Of a stretch of 64,000 nucleotides of DNA, positions 1-13,300 are shown in pieces. Positions within the stretch are counted from its first letter, which is position 1; the number at the start of each line of letters is the position of its first letter. Below the pieces are notes generated by a model, which did no database searches, had not been told where the DNA came from, and saw nothing but the letters and a program-made list of their open reading frames with translations. The position numbers were made by a program, and so were the translations under genes. The stretch is from Burhinus oedicnemus (lineage: Eukaryota; Chordata; Aves; Charadriiformes; Burhinidae), in contig VFFE01007669.1 in the NCBI GenBank assembly GCA_008921705.1, forward strand, positions 6,995,308-7,059,307, read 5' to 3'.

Positions 1-3000
1 GACCACCTGTGGTCATTAAAGACTTCATGGCACTCTTTTTTTGCAAGAGGAGGAAAGCTAACGCCAATGACCTGGCCAGTAATTACATTCTGCCTTCCTA
101 AAAATATCTCTGCTGTTTTCAAATGGAAAAATCTACTCTTCATTTTCTTCCCAAAAATACTGCCTGGTGGTGCTGACTGCTCTGAAGTCCTTCAGCGTGG
201 ACCAGACAGGTTTAAGCACAGACTCAGGCAGTCACTGTTTGCTTACCTCTCTGTAGAGCAGTTGACTTTGTGCTAAATACTTGCACGCACACAAATAGCT
301 AAAAGGGGTTCTGTGTGATTCATAGTTGAAGTTTGAATCCCAGCATTTAATAGCTTCTTTCATGATGAAAGCATTTCATAGCTCAGAGGATTTTTACTGT
401 TTGTCTTATGTTTCTTTATGAAGAGTTCAAAGTACTTTTAAGAATGTTTGCTACTCTCTGTAAAGTTTCTTCCCCCCTCCCCTGCCCGCCCAGCCAGAAA
501 AGGAAGAAAAGAATACTTAGGAAATATTTAGAAATCAAACACTACTACTTCATTTGTTTCCTCCAGTTCTTGGTCATATGAACAACCATCAAAATACAAT
601 CACAAAGCACCAAAGGCCATTTTTGTATGGTCCTTGTGTTGACTGATGCTAAAAAAAATTGTTGTTATTCAGTATTTCTCACCACTGTACTGCCTTCTGC
701 CAGCCTGTTGCTATTTAGTATACATACATTTTGATAAGGCATTTTCTGGAGACTTACTTTTGCAGATAGGAAAAGGATAAAAGTATAAGTGAGGTGACAA
801 AATTGCTTCATTCAGTTCAGCTTTGCATTTAAATGCAGGCCTAAGTAAACAGCAGAAAGGTTATCTTAATTTAATTTTAAATTAATTCATATATTGAATA
901 TCTTTTGAGCTGTGTGGCTAATGATCAGGCACTGAAACATTCGCACAAAAGTATAGCTGTGTGCTGGAATGTGCCAAGGGGAGTATGGTTCATCTGAAGA
1001 ACTTGATAAATGTTTTAGAACTTCTCTAACCCAGTTGGTCTGGTTTGTTTTGCCATTTTGCTAATGAATCCCCTGTACACTGTAGCCTTATCAATAAAAC
1101 CAACTTCACCATAAGCTGAAACTAGCTCTCTTAAAACCACATACTACAATCAAAATTGAAAGTAGTACACCAGGAATAATCTCAAAGTTTGTATCCCATG
1201 TGTGTAACCAGTGGAACCTACTGAAATATTTGAAGACTGCTTCTGTTTCACTGTATTAAAAAAAAAAAAAATAATCCAATCTAAAAATAAGAAAAGAAAA
1301 AGCAAATTGTCAAATTCTGCAATGCTGATATAATGATTACTGGACATAAGTATTCAAAAATACACATGCCATTTCTCAGCACGATGATCATGGGAAGACA
1401 TAATTTGTTACTGCCATGACTGCAATTTTGTTGAGTAAAACTTGCAAACACAACACTGCAAACTTTGGAAATGCAGCTTTAGCATTGTTCTGTGTTCAAT
1501 AATTAAATACAAAATGCAAGAAGTTGCCTTCTTGACTTTCAAATCATACTTTTGCCACATTCAAAATGAAACACAACTGCAGGGTACTAATAAAAGTAGG
1601 CATGACTAGGCAAGGTAATTTCCTCCTGCATTAATCTTAAATTCTTTAAGAGTCATCAGAGTTTTATTTCACTGGTTCTGGTTTAAATGGCCAAGTTTAA
1701 CAACACATTAAAACTTGCACTAGGGAGATCAATTTCAAACAAATGCTCCCTTTGCAGTTGTGCCTATATGAAGAAAAGCAATCTTCTGTTGATCAGAAAT
1801 TCAGTGTACATTAAACAGCATTCATAGGAGGCAAGTGACTCTCATGTATGTTTTAATGGGGCTGGATGCTTGATGTCCATTCGTTTTATTAAGAACAGTT
1901 TAATTTTAACAATGAGCATTCAGGACAGTGTTTTCTTCTGCTCTGAGACTCACTAAGCACAGAATGGATGAGTAGCTGTCAGGTAGCAGGTTGCAAGTAA
2001 CCGCAACCAAAGTCCTGCTGTGCAGTAGATCACTTGTAAGCAATTTTATTTTCTTCTAAGTGACAGTGTCTAGCTCAGATCCCTAAGAAATCAAACACAC
2101 TTTTAATCTGATTTGCAAATTTACTATTCTTCCCTTCTGGGCTCCCTTTTGCTGGAGACTGGTGGGATAGAAGGGTCCCCAATTTAATTTCCTGAATTAA
2201 GGACAACGCTTAAATGGGCTCTTCTCCATGCCCACTCTCTGTGTTACAGAAGAGATGACCTTATTTATGCTATAGTTGGAAAAAAAAAGATAAGGCGAGG
2301 TAAGATTGTGTCATGCAACCCTTGTTCATTTCTGTAATCCTAATATGGATAAATGCATATGCTAGTGAATGGAAAGGAGGGCAGTGCAACTCTGTTGTAT
2401 GACTGTGGGTGTCATCTTATGCCTTGGCTTTTAGAGATTATTTAGGTAGCAAAAGCAATAGGTAAGAATGAATTACAGTAACAGTAATCATGCTTTCATT
2501 TAAATAGTCCTAGTGAAATGTTTGCAGCTATTTATACAGGGTAAGTATAATCACAATCTAAACTTCCTAATTTCTGATTTGTGCGATCTGGTGTCTGGAA
2601 GCAATATTTGAATGAAACAGCCAAACATAATTAAATTATTTTGTTTAGTAGCAAGTATATAATTTCACGTTTATGTTTAATATATCGGTGATTTTTAGCT
2701 GACATCAATGCAGAAATGCTCAAGTATTTTAGGGGAGACTAGAATAGCTCTTGCTGCATTTTATGTTGCCTTTTGCCCTTGACCAAGCTAATCTGGTGGC
2801 TGGTGGTGCTTATGTGGCCGGTACCTCTGTGACAAGAATGTAGCTATAACATCATCAGAGCTGTTTCTCATTAAAAGGCATGGGATAAAATTATACAGCT
2901 CTCATCCTTGGGAGGAGCTTGCAGCTTGGTCTGGGAGGCCTTTTTTTCCCCTTCTTCAGTTTTGTATTTCATGGATTAGTCTCTCTGCTCTAGGGCTTCC

Positions 3001-4220
3001 AAGTGTTGTGTTTTATCAATCACAGACATCCCTGCTCACCTCATGCATTCAGCTGGCTACGGGCAAAGTCTGTTTATTTTGACTAGTTTTTCATAGGTTA
3101 GTAAAGGGTCAGTTTTGTGAGCAACAATTAGGTGTCCTTATATTTCTCTTCTGGATTCCCCACCATGTTAGACATACTTGGCTTTTTCTTTCTAACCTGG
3201 AAGTAGCAGAATTATCAGAAAAGGAAGAGAAAGTTCTTCAGGGTCTACCAGATACTATTCCTAGCTGTTATCTACCATCAGAACTACTTACCCACCATCT
3301 GCACCAGATACCTTAGCAATAATCCTACCTTAGTTAATCAAAATGTGCAACGTTTCTACCATGTTCTCCTTTCATTCTGACAGAAGCAAGCATTGCCTCT
3401 GCCAGCCTCTAGCGTCCTTAGCAGTTGGAGCTGCTAATTTTTCAGTAACTACAATAAGTCGTCAGTGATTATTTTCAGACAACTTTCAAATATGCATATT
3501 AGGTAATTAAATTTGCAATAAGTGTCACTCTGTTATGCTAATGTTAAACATGCAACCCTTTCCTTGTCCTTCTGCATTAAGCCTTTTCTAAACTGATGTG
3601 TCAATAACGAATTTTTTCCAGCTGTTCTAGATCAACAGTCATTTTCTGAGCTGTAATGTAAAAAAAAAGATAACAATGCGCTCACCTCACTTATACTCCA
3701 TACGAACGAAATATAGCACCTTTAGAAGTCACTTTATTGCTTTCAGGTGTCATAATCTAGCTTCTAAAGATAATTTTCTCCTTTAGTACCACATAACACT
3801 GAAAGATATAAGATATATACTTGTATTGCTTCTATTTTGGGCCTTTTTAATCTCTCAAAGTGCAAGACCAACAAACCTTTAACATAGAAAAGTGTCTTAG
3901 ATTATTAAGAGACTATCTTGTACCCAGAAAATCTACTAATTGTAAGTAATAAAGTTTCAAAAGTACAGAAATCTTCCAACTCTCACTTTTTTCTCTTCAA
4001 ATAGTTTCCTAAGAAGGAAATTACTCTTATTGGAGTTGGGGCGGATCAGAGCTCAGTCCTTTCAGAAGGCGATTTCTGAGGTGTTTTGCTCTTTAGATCT
4101 CCTGGCATAAGACTCAGGTTATTCTTACTTTTACTTAATTCTCTGGTCTTTTCTCAGAAATGCGAGACTCTAACAGTTGTCCGGGCAGAGGACCAGACTA
4201 TTCGTATATCATCATTTTTA
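1..4220. other. AT-rich unique DNA without a recognisable gene
   Basis: No open frame here has a recognisable domain or codon-like composition, and every frame is short. A canonical AATAAA lies at 1093-1098 with TGTA motifs just upstream, but no GU-rich element follows, so it is weak as a poly(A) site. A candidate small exon (2250-2299) is listed separately. The stretch 2460-2700 is rich in TAAT/ATTA cores and contains several long unbroken AT-rich words, which is a common look for conserved non-coding DNA but is not proof. The rest I read as intronic or intergenic. Confidence 0.6.
2250..2299 (+). other. candidate 50-nt exon
   Basis: Seen: a pyrimidine-rich stretch (about 2221-2245) ending in TTACAG, then 50 nt, then GAG followed by GTAAGA, a strong 5' splice site. 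One frame is open throughout: one leading base, 16 codons (RDDLIYAIVGKKKIRR) and one trailing base; the other two frames contain stops. The length is not a multiple of three, so inclusion would shift a reading frame. I do not recognise the peptide and no flanking exon is visible. Chance pairing of splice signals is common in 64 kb, so this is only a candidate. Confidence 0.18.
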
Positions 4221-4302
4221 CTGGTGGACTTGGTAGTGTTAGCTTAACTGTTGGATTCGATGATCTTTAAGAGTCTTTTCCAACCTAAATGTTCTATGAT
4301 TC
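4221..4302 (+). repeat. CR1 LINE 3' tail fragment
   Basis: The segment runs from a GGTGGACTTGGTAGTGTTAG-like stretch through GATGATCTTTAAGAGTC and TTTTCCAACCTAAATG to TTCTATGATTC. This is the conserved 3' untranslated end of avian CR1 non-LTR retrotransposons, read on the + strand. Only about 80 bp remain, with no coding part, as expected for a heavily 5'-truncated copy. It has several substitutions, suggesting an old insertion. Confidence 0.9.
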
Positions 4303-7300
4303 ACCAGGATTCTTGCAAGTTGCCCTGCCTGCTTCCGCCATCCCCCCTTAAGTTTCATAGTAGAAGTAGTAACACAACATTATTAAAAAAAAAAGTTCCT
4401 TCAGCCTTTCTTGCTACAGAATTTTACAGAATAGATAAAATTCTGAGTCATGATAATTGGAACTGAAGAAGCTTTCCTTGATGAGAAAGAGAAGGTGGAG
4501 TGTAACTTCCAAGTACTACAGAGTCAAGCCGGACCCCTGCCTAAATAATCTTCATTAAAGTTTTCTGTGTATCATGCATTCTTCTCATCCCAAAAAAGGA
4601 AAGCAAAATAATAATTGTTCTCCCTCTTGACAATGACTATTTGTGAAAAGCAAACTTAATCTGTTTGTCCTTTACCCCGTAGTTACTAAAACAGTGCCTA
4701 CTAACACATGCTTGGTAAAACCCAGGATGATCCTAGTAACGTATTTTCAGAAGTGGCAATAGTACTCCCTAAAGATGTCTTTCTTCCCTGTGGCAAGCTT
4801 ATGGACTTAAGTAGCAACCATGGTACAAATTTCTTTTCAGCCATCAGTGAGGACTCAGGTGCAACAAAAAATGGTGGGAGCAGGTAACTAGGCATTTGGG
4901 AGAATGAAAGCATAAAACAGTTGTTTGCAGTTGGTTTGCTATATTCTAGAATGATATTCCTTATTGTCCATGTACATTGTGGATGCTCCAGAAGACTTTC
5001 TGGGCCTGGAATGTGTAACATACGATGCTACATGCGTTTACCTATAGAAAGTACATATTATGACTGAAAAAGGAATTGACCATATATTTCAAGACTGTGT
5101 TGTAATACGTATGCATCAGGGAGCAGAGCTAATGTAGTGTGTTCAATCTCAAGCCTTGTCACTTCCCGATTGTGAGTTCTTCCCAGCGCAGCCTTAATGG
5201 CAAGCGCTGCATCCCTGCCAGATTTCAACTTGCTCACCCAAATGGGCTCAGACTTCTTTCATGTGACTCTCTTGACGTAATCACACACAAGGTGATCCCT
5301 ATGTTTAAAACAAAACAACTTTGAAATAAATATTGCAGCAGAGCCAATTTCTTTCAACAAATCAACAACCTTGACTTAGGGAGTGAAATGTCTGCTGTCA
5401 AATGACTAAGCCCCACTTATGGGAGTTTGCAACACAAGTTCTGACCACACTTAAATTGGAACAGTGACAAGGTGATTACATGCAGTCTTGATGTCTTCCT
5501 CAGTATGGGAAACAGAACATAATAGATTTTTTGTGCAGAAAGGTGCTGAATTCCCTTGTTTTTCTGTGTTAATATATTTTAAAGATAGGTATGTGCAGAG
5601 AACTGTCCCAAAGGAAAAATTCTTTATGAAGATAGTTTGCTTTGTTGTATGTGTTTAGTATGCAGAGCAAGAAAGTCCTTTTTCTCTTCTTCATCTACCA
5701 ACTAAAATACGAGAATAAAAAATTCTAGAGTCACTTTTTTTTAAATGCTGCTGTTATTAGATTTACCCAACCTTACAAGATGACCTTACAAAGAAAGTGT
5801 AGTTACCAGTGCCATAGAACTTTATTGATTATAAAAAACCCAACCAAACAAAAACCACACACTTTTACTTTTCTTGTTGCTTTATCTGTTTTTGTGATTG
5901 CCTTGCTTTGAAGTATTAAGAAAATTCCCATGCTGACACAAGCCTTCATTTCCAAATATTTCGAAAGGAAGCCCTGTGACATAACAGAATTAACATGAAG
6001 TTAGTTAGCTGCAAGACATTCAAAATGTGGTTTAAAGGGCTTCCAAGTCCTCTGTATAGGCTACACAGTTGTGTGTTTGGACCTGCAGGTATACATGCCC
6101 TTAAAGGGTCACAGTACAGCTGTTATGACACTGGATATAGCAATACATTTAGGGGCCTCATTTGTGACATGAAACCTCTACTTTGGCTTCCTTGACTGAT
6201 AGAGATTTACTGATAGCATAAACCATCAGATTTACCGATCTCTTTTATGCAAAGACACTTATAAGCCAATCATCTAAATTAGTCAATAAGAAATCATGAT
6301 TACAAGTGGTATTGAAGCGCTGCATTAATTTTTCAGAGCTTGAACATCTACCTCTATGTGATATTTATAACCGTAAGTTATCTCTTAGCGTTTGATCCTT
6401 GGAGCTGTTTCTTTACAAAAAGCAAAACAGGATATTCCTTTCCTGAAAGGGATTTCTGTCCACTGGTAAGAGGTGTTCAGCAGAAGGAGCATCGGTCAGA
6501 CTGACAGAGACTTGAACCTGTATCAGGTTCAAACCTGTATCTCCTTTTTCAGTAAGAGGCCTCACTGTTTTACACTATATCTAGGTTGCTCTTCTCCTCC
6601 TTCTTTGCAGAAAAGATGTGCTGGCCTAAAGGGAACAAGCAGGACTCCTGGCTGGGGCACTCTGCTAGGAATGGGAAATCCGTGCTCTCCTTCTTACTCC
6701 AGTGACTGCGTTTTACCCATTAACTTTTTCATACAAAGTGCATGAGATCTCATTCGTCAAAACAGCTTCCCAGTGGACTATATGAATACATGGTTGTTCA
6801 GTGGTCAAGAATAAGACGCTTCTGAGCATATTTAGAAGCAGAACAAGAGAGTAAGTCGCCATAGTCCAACAAGTGCTGTGAAGAGATATGTGATCTATAG
6901 GCTAAAAAAATGAAACCGTATTAGCTGTGGTTGCCTTGACTGTGCTAATCATCACATCTCAAGAAAGCTAATATGGTTAGACTACTTCTGGTATCTGAGA
7001 TGCTCTGGGAACCTTATGGGCTATCACTGGCTCAAGTGTAGGTTGTGTCAAAATTTAGATACTCTGTGCTGTTTCAGACAGTCTTGGAGCATTCAAAGTA
7101 TTTGCACATGGCTAGAAGATGTACTATGGGAAACCTGCATGTTTCTGAAGTGGCAGATGGAGACCAGAAAGAATATTCTAGGTTTTCTACAAAAGTACTT
7201 GTAATGGGATGCAACTGAATCCCATTCCTGGGCACAGCTTTGGACATCTATGGAATTAGGCAGTCATCTAGCGGCTGGTACAGTTGGATTTCCAAACAAG

Positions 7301-9561
7301 AATTGCCCAGTCTCACACTACCCCATCAAGTGTGTGTGCATGATTCCACGGAAGTGGAAGGGAAAGCATGGCTGGGGTTACTGACAGATGGCTGAGCTGT
7401 CCCCTGGGGAGGTAGGAAGTATGAATTTGAACCTTGTCAGACAGCAGAGGAAATTGATACCTTACCACAATTTAATAACACACTTGAACGTCCACTCAAA
7501 AGCGCCTGTTGGGAGTGTCTGAGTTGCAGAACAGATGCTCTCCATGGTGCAACTTGCAGTCTTACTCCCTGATTGTCCAAACTGAACCCTTCTGGACTGA
7601 CTCTGAACTTAAGGTTCTTTCTGAGGGGATCTCTCCAAGGGGACCGTGCTGAAGACCTCACTCCAACCTGCAATCTGAACACAGCCGCATGTGTCTGGGT
7701 GCCAGTAGGCACAGGGAAACATTGTCTTGCAGTGCGTGTGTAGCTAAAATGCTTGAATTATGATACCTGTGGAGCCCTGCTGTGCTGCGCCCTAATATTT
7801 TCTTGTCTGCGAATATGCACACCTACGTAGTTTATAGACAGATCAGACACCATTTTTTTTTCTTAACCTAGTCTATGCTCAACTTATGTTGCAATGTCTT
7901 CGTGGACAGAGCATGCAGGGTCTCCTTGTTCTTCGGTACTTTAGTGTAACAGAATCATAACATAGTTTGAAGTTCAATTCATAAAGCGACAAAGTTATTG
8001 TTGTGTGTTTTGCTCCAAACGACTCAGCTGTGAGCTCTTTGGGGCACAGCCAAATCTTGCTACCTGTATGGAAAGGACTTCACATGATGAAGACTCCTGT
8101 ATCCCTGGCATTTGGGTGCTACTTTGAAATAGAAAGTTGATGATATTGTAGTTACAGTTTTTCAGTGAGAATGGGAAGGAATAATAAGGCTGCATTGTAG
8201 ATTTATGGTAAAATTAACCTTAAAGCTTTAACTCTAAGAAATGTAAACTTTCTATTATGCTTTTTTACTCCAATGACACATACAAATACTTTTTTCTCAA
8301 GCTGAAATCATGTAATTTGTATATATTCTCAGGATGACACCTTTTCTTATTTTTTGTTAAACCAAAGGTGGAAATTATGATGAAGTAAGCTTCAAATGTC
8401 TTATTTGGTGTTTTTTTTTTTTTTTTGCTCCCTAGTACTGTATAAACCACTCATTCAGGCAATAGCTATAAATACATAGTGGCAGACAAACTGTACAGAT
8501 GAACTCAGAGCTATATATAAATATATATATGAGAAAGAAAGAGGTTTTTGCAATGGTTAAAGTAGGAAAAGGAACATTTTCCTGTGATATCAAAATACAG
8601 CTTGATTGAAGATATGCACAGGCGTACAAGTGCACACAATTACTGCTTGAGCTTATGAAAATGTAGCTCTTAATATCTGTTCTAACCCCCATTAGGAATA
8701 TCATAGAGTTGCAGTCTGCATCTGTATTGGTTATTTAAAAGTGATAGTGCATATTGTAATTGATCTAGATAAAGATGTTAGCATAAAGTATCGCAGATGT
8801 GCTTAAACCTTATGTCCCTATGTAGTCATATTGGCCAATGATGGCTTAATTTTTTTTGAGATAAAATGTGCAGCTCCACGTAGCTTGATGTATCTTTTAA
8901 AAGCAAAATTCCTGTGCATCTTTATTTAAAGTGACAGAGTTTTTATCAAAGAATACAGATAATTAAGTGCTGAAACTGAAAACCATATCCAAGTGAAGAA
9001 TTCTGCAGATTTAGCGTGCGTGATTGTTTACAGATTTCGTTCTCCATTTGCTCCCAAAGAATACACTTAAACACTCAATCAATGAATAACCTACAGCAGT
9101 TTGTTGTAGATTCAATAATGGGGAATGGTGCATTGTACCAGGATAGTCAGATATACCCATAGGGAGTGTCAGTGGTCAAAATGCTTCCATTGCCAGAAGG
9201 TAGTCTGAAAATGGTCTAGAAATTCAATACAGCATTGACCCTACATTGTATACATGATCTGCAGTCAGTTTCTCATGCTTACTTGAAGTTTAAAAAACAG
9301 TCATTTTAATTCTAGGGTTCAAAAAAAAAAAACCCACCGAACAACAAAAACCCAAAACATGTATTCTGAATTAAAACTATTTTTCTTTCTCTAAAGTTGT
9401 GAGTTGAGGAGATGTTTGGTTTGATGTTCCATCCGATCCCCCTGCGCCCTCCCCCCCCTTTTTTCTATATATGTACCTTCTTGTTTTCTTGCTTTAGCAC
9501 AAACAGATTTTACAACAGTGAGGTTTCTGAAAATACAGACAGAAAACTTACACACATGGCC
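4303..9561. other. AT-rich unique DNA up to the assembly gap
   Basis: No gene can be supported. Short unrelated frames occur on both strands. The stretch 7437-7712 is somewhat less AT-rich and holds a 91-codon minus-strand frame with no recognisable family. There is a T16 run at 8411-8426 and A-rich low-complexity DNA at 5833-5862 and 9320-9357 (A runs mixed with CCA and AAC). Immediately before the gap, 9441-9470 is pyrimidine-rich with a C8 run. A short splice-site pair (6337-6372, 36 nt, open in one frame) exists, but its donor has a C at -1 and is weak. Confidence 0.6.
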
Positions 9562-10317
9562 NNNNNNNNNNNNNNNNNNNNNNNNNNNNNNNNNNNNNNN
9601 NNNNNNNNNNNNNNNNNNNNNNNNNNNNNNNNNNNNNNNNNNNNNNNNNNNNNNNNNNNNNNNNNNNNNNNNNNNNNNNNNNNNNNNNNNNNNNNNNNNN
9701 NNNNNNNNNNNNNNNNNNNNNNNNNNNNNNNNNNNNNNNNNNNNNNNNNNNNNNNNNNNNNNNNNNNNNNNNNNNNNNNNNNNNNNNNNNNNNNNNNNNN
9801 NNNNNNNNNNNNNNNNNNNNNNNNNNNNNNNNNNNNNNNNNNNNNNNNNNNNNNNNNNNNNNNNNNNNNNNNNNNNNNNNNNNNNNNNNNNNNNNNNNNN
9901 NNNNNNNNNNNNNNNNNNNNNNNNNNNNNNNNNNNNNNNNNNNNNNNNNNNNNNNNNNNNNNNNNNNNNNNNNNNNNNNNNNNNNNNNNNNNNNNNNNNN
10001 NNNNNNNNNNNNNNNNNNNNNNNNNNNNNNNNNNNNNNNNNNNNNNNNNNNNNNNNNNNNNNNNNNNNNNNNNNNNNNNNNNNNNNNNNNNNNNNNNNNN
10101 NNNNNNNNNNNNNNNNNNNNNNNNNNNNNNNNNNNNNNNNNNNNNNNNNNNNNNNNNNNNNNNNNNNNNNNNNNNNNNNNNNNNNNNNNNNNNNNNNNNN
10201 NNNNNNNNNNNNNNNNNNNNNNNNNNNNNNNNNNNNNNNNNNNNNNNNNNNNNNNNNNNNNNNNNNNNNNNNNNNNNNNNNNNNNNNNNNNNNNNNNNNN
10301 NNNNNNNNNNNNNNNNN
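9562..10317. other. assembly gap (756 Ns), edges share CATGGCC
   Basis: All bases are N. The last bases before the gap read CACACATGGCC, and the first after it read CATGG followed by a run of 13 Cs. The same CATGGCC word therefore flanks both sides. A break in a poly-C homopolymer is a typical place for an assembler to stop, so the two contig ends may overlap and the true gap may be far shorter than drawn. The long open frames spanning this interval on both strands are artefacts of the Ns. Confidence 0.97.
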
Positions 10318-13300
10318 CATGGCCCCCCCCCCCCCTTCTTTGTCAGATATCTCTACCTGGTCTGTCTCTGACACCAAATGTTTTTGAAATGCATAGTGAT
10401 ACCAAATTACAAACAATATATATGTTGTTAGACTTACTGAAAAGCTTTAGCTCCTGTTGATGTGAGAAGCTGTCTTCAGTTATGAAGTTCACAATTCTGT
10501 CCTTTAATTTGGAAGTTTATTTAAATATTTCAAATTGGAACAAAAAATATGAATGACATTTTAAAATGTAAATTAGATATTCTGTTTCTTAATTGGTTTA
10601 CAACAGTGCACAGTTTTTTATTGTATAAAAGAAAACTAAACCTGTTTCCATCTATGTGTATTTTTATTTTCTGGTTTTGTTCTGAATTTTTTTTTTTAGA
10701 GTGTGAGTGATAAGTTTCTGAATAATCCTACCTGGTACTCTGCTTACTCCCAATGCCCAAATAGATCCTATGCTGTGACTTCTTGGATGGAACTCAAACT
10801 TCCGGCTAATTAACACATCTCAGCATAGCTCCAGTTTACCAACCATTCTAGGTAAGTCAGACACTTTTATTCTGCAATGTGTTTCTTATTTTTTAAATTG
10901 CCAGTCTTGCTAAACTAAAGCAAAAGTATGTGTTGTATTGTCCTGTGCTTCAAACCGATGCATATTAAAGTGAGCATTACTACTAAATACTTAGAAAAAC
11001 AGTCATTAGACTAAGTGCCTTGAGTTATACATATGACCATAAAGTGAGATTACACCACTCGTAATTTTTAATGTCAGGATTCATACAGTGTCACAGGCTG
11101 TTTTCAGAAAAGAGCACACAACTCCACTGTTTGCTTCCCAAATGGAAGTCTAATCGTTCTATTAAAATAACAACCATCAACTTTTTGGTTTAATTGAAAT
11201 TTTTAAAAAGATCTTTCTCCCTTGAGGTTGTTTGCCATGATGAAATATTTCAACTGTATCTTATTTAACAGATGCAAATGTTTCGTAAAAGCAAGAGAGC
11301 AAAATAACCTTTCAGCTTTTTCTGAAGCCTAGAAGTGTTTTGTTTTGCCAGCTGTCTATGAAAGTTCAGTGCATAAAAGGTTAGGAGCCTGACTTCTTTC
11401 TGTCTTGTATATCTTTGAAAAATTGGTTTATGGCAAGTCATACATCATGTAGCTAAGACATATGGGAATAGTTAAAGATTAAGGTAAATAGACAAATTGA
11501 ACTGCTTTAAATCATTTTTCCCTGTTTCAATTTTATGAAAGAGCTTATGAACAAAAGTTGACATTAAGCAATCACAATAGGCTATTCTATATATTTTAGA
11601 CAGTGGTAAAGACTTTAGTGTCAGAAAGTGTTGCATCACTGATGCTTATATCAATTTGATTGGTGTCCAAGTTTTAAAAATGTTACTTTGTCAAGTCATA
11701 ACCTTTTCTGAGTCTTTCATTTGTCATTGTTTTGATGATTATATCTTTAAAAAAAAGGGGGGAAAAAAGAAAAATGTTCTGTGCATCAGGAACATAAGAC
11801 TTTTCTTATCAATTGTTTGGATAAAATTAGTGCTTTTGTCATTCTTCTGTAATATGATTGCTTAGATGTTTTGGTGTAAATGTTTCATTTTAAACACAAA
11901 GATTAGTGATTTCACTCAAGAAAAGTATGTTAGAAATGCATTTTCATGAAACTTCAGAGCACAGTTTGGCTTGCAAAGTCATAAACGAGAAGATTTTAGT
12001 CACATAGTCACCATACTCTGGCTGTTACTGATAATAATATTACTATGAGCTGAGGCCTTCCAGACCAAAAGAAAAAGCGTGAGCTGACAAAGCAAGGCAA
12101 TTCAGAGTATGAACTTGATACAAGCAGACAAGTATTTTTGTTACTGTCTTAACTGGTCCAAAAAAATATGGCTATTCTGTAGATGCCAAATAACTAAGAG
12201 CAAATGGATCTGTTTTGCCTATTTGTGTTCTTTGAGTCTTTGGCAGGAACTTCAGAAATAAAAAACAATAGGAGTTTGCACTAAAAATGCCATCCGTGAT
12301 TTAAAGTGTTGTTTCCTTTGCTTTGTGATTTCAGAGCGATTATTTGTGTTTTCATTCGGAAGGGCTGGGAGCTGGGGTGGGTGTTCAAGATGTTGTTAAG
12401 ATGAGTTGACCATGTCTAAATATTTCTGTGTATGATAGGAAGCTTTAGGGGGAAAACAAGCAAGCTACCAGTAGGAATTTTATTCAGATCCTTGGGGGCA
12501 GCTTAGCCAAGCGATCTTAAACTAAAACACCAGTTTCTTCCAAAATGGAGGCTAAATATAATGATTGTTGCCATGTTTTTACAACTGCTGTGGATAATGT
12601 GATTACATAGCTGCACGAAGTTTTACTCCTTTACAATATTTGCTTGTTATTTGATTGTAGGAATATTATTGCTGCACATAATTTGTAGACCTTATATTTT
12701 TATTTGTGTAGTACTAGTCTTGTAACTAATAGCTAATTGGTTTTAATTTTGCTGTATGCAGTAATAATAAATATACTAGCAGTTTCTCTGATCATGTTAG
12801 AAATTGGTGGTTTATAACTGTCTGTGTATAAAACAAAAAAGTTTGGAATATTTACTCTTTTGTAAAAGGTAATTTTATTTCCAATACAGATGAGGGACAC
12901 AAATATAGAAATATAATGTTTTAATGCTGGCAATGCTCTTCTCTATAGCAAGGTAATAATATTGCTTTGTAGCTATTTTTAATGGGTCACATTGTTTTGA
13001 ATTAGAGGATGTATTTGGACTGTTTCTGTGCGCTATGTAAAAACCAGACACTGATTATTTTCAGTACCATGGGTATCAGTGCAGCTTTTAGCCTCCGTGG
13101 TATGAAAGTGCTTGTTTTCCCCAAGTTTATTGCTATCTTCCCTGTCTATTGTATCAGCTAAAAATAAGGCAACTGAACAAAACCCTACTATATTAAAATA
13201 ATTCTTAGGTGAGTTATATTCCTCAAATTAATGGAGAAATGACTGTTTTTACTTTTCTAGAGTAAATTTGGATATTAACCTTGATTATAGAATTATATTG

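Noticed and set aside
1093..1098. AATAAA with upstream TGTA, a possible 3' UTR end.
   Set aside because: No GU-rich downstream element and no coding exon in the preceding kilobase.
7945..7985. AGAATCATAACATAGTTTGAAG, resembling a reversed CR1 tail.
   Set aside because: Too short and too diverged from the CR1 end to call.
9391..10416. Three long open frames (289-341 codons) on both strands.
   Set aside because: They are made almost entirely of Ns from the assembly gap; the real sequence at each end is short and not coding-like.
13158..13208. Acceptor after a pyrimidine tract and a TAG/GTGAGT donor enclosing 51 nt.
   Set aside because: All three frames have stops and the segment is very AT-rich; likely chance.
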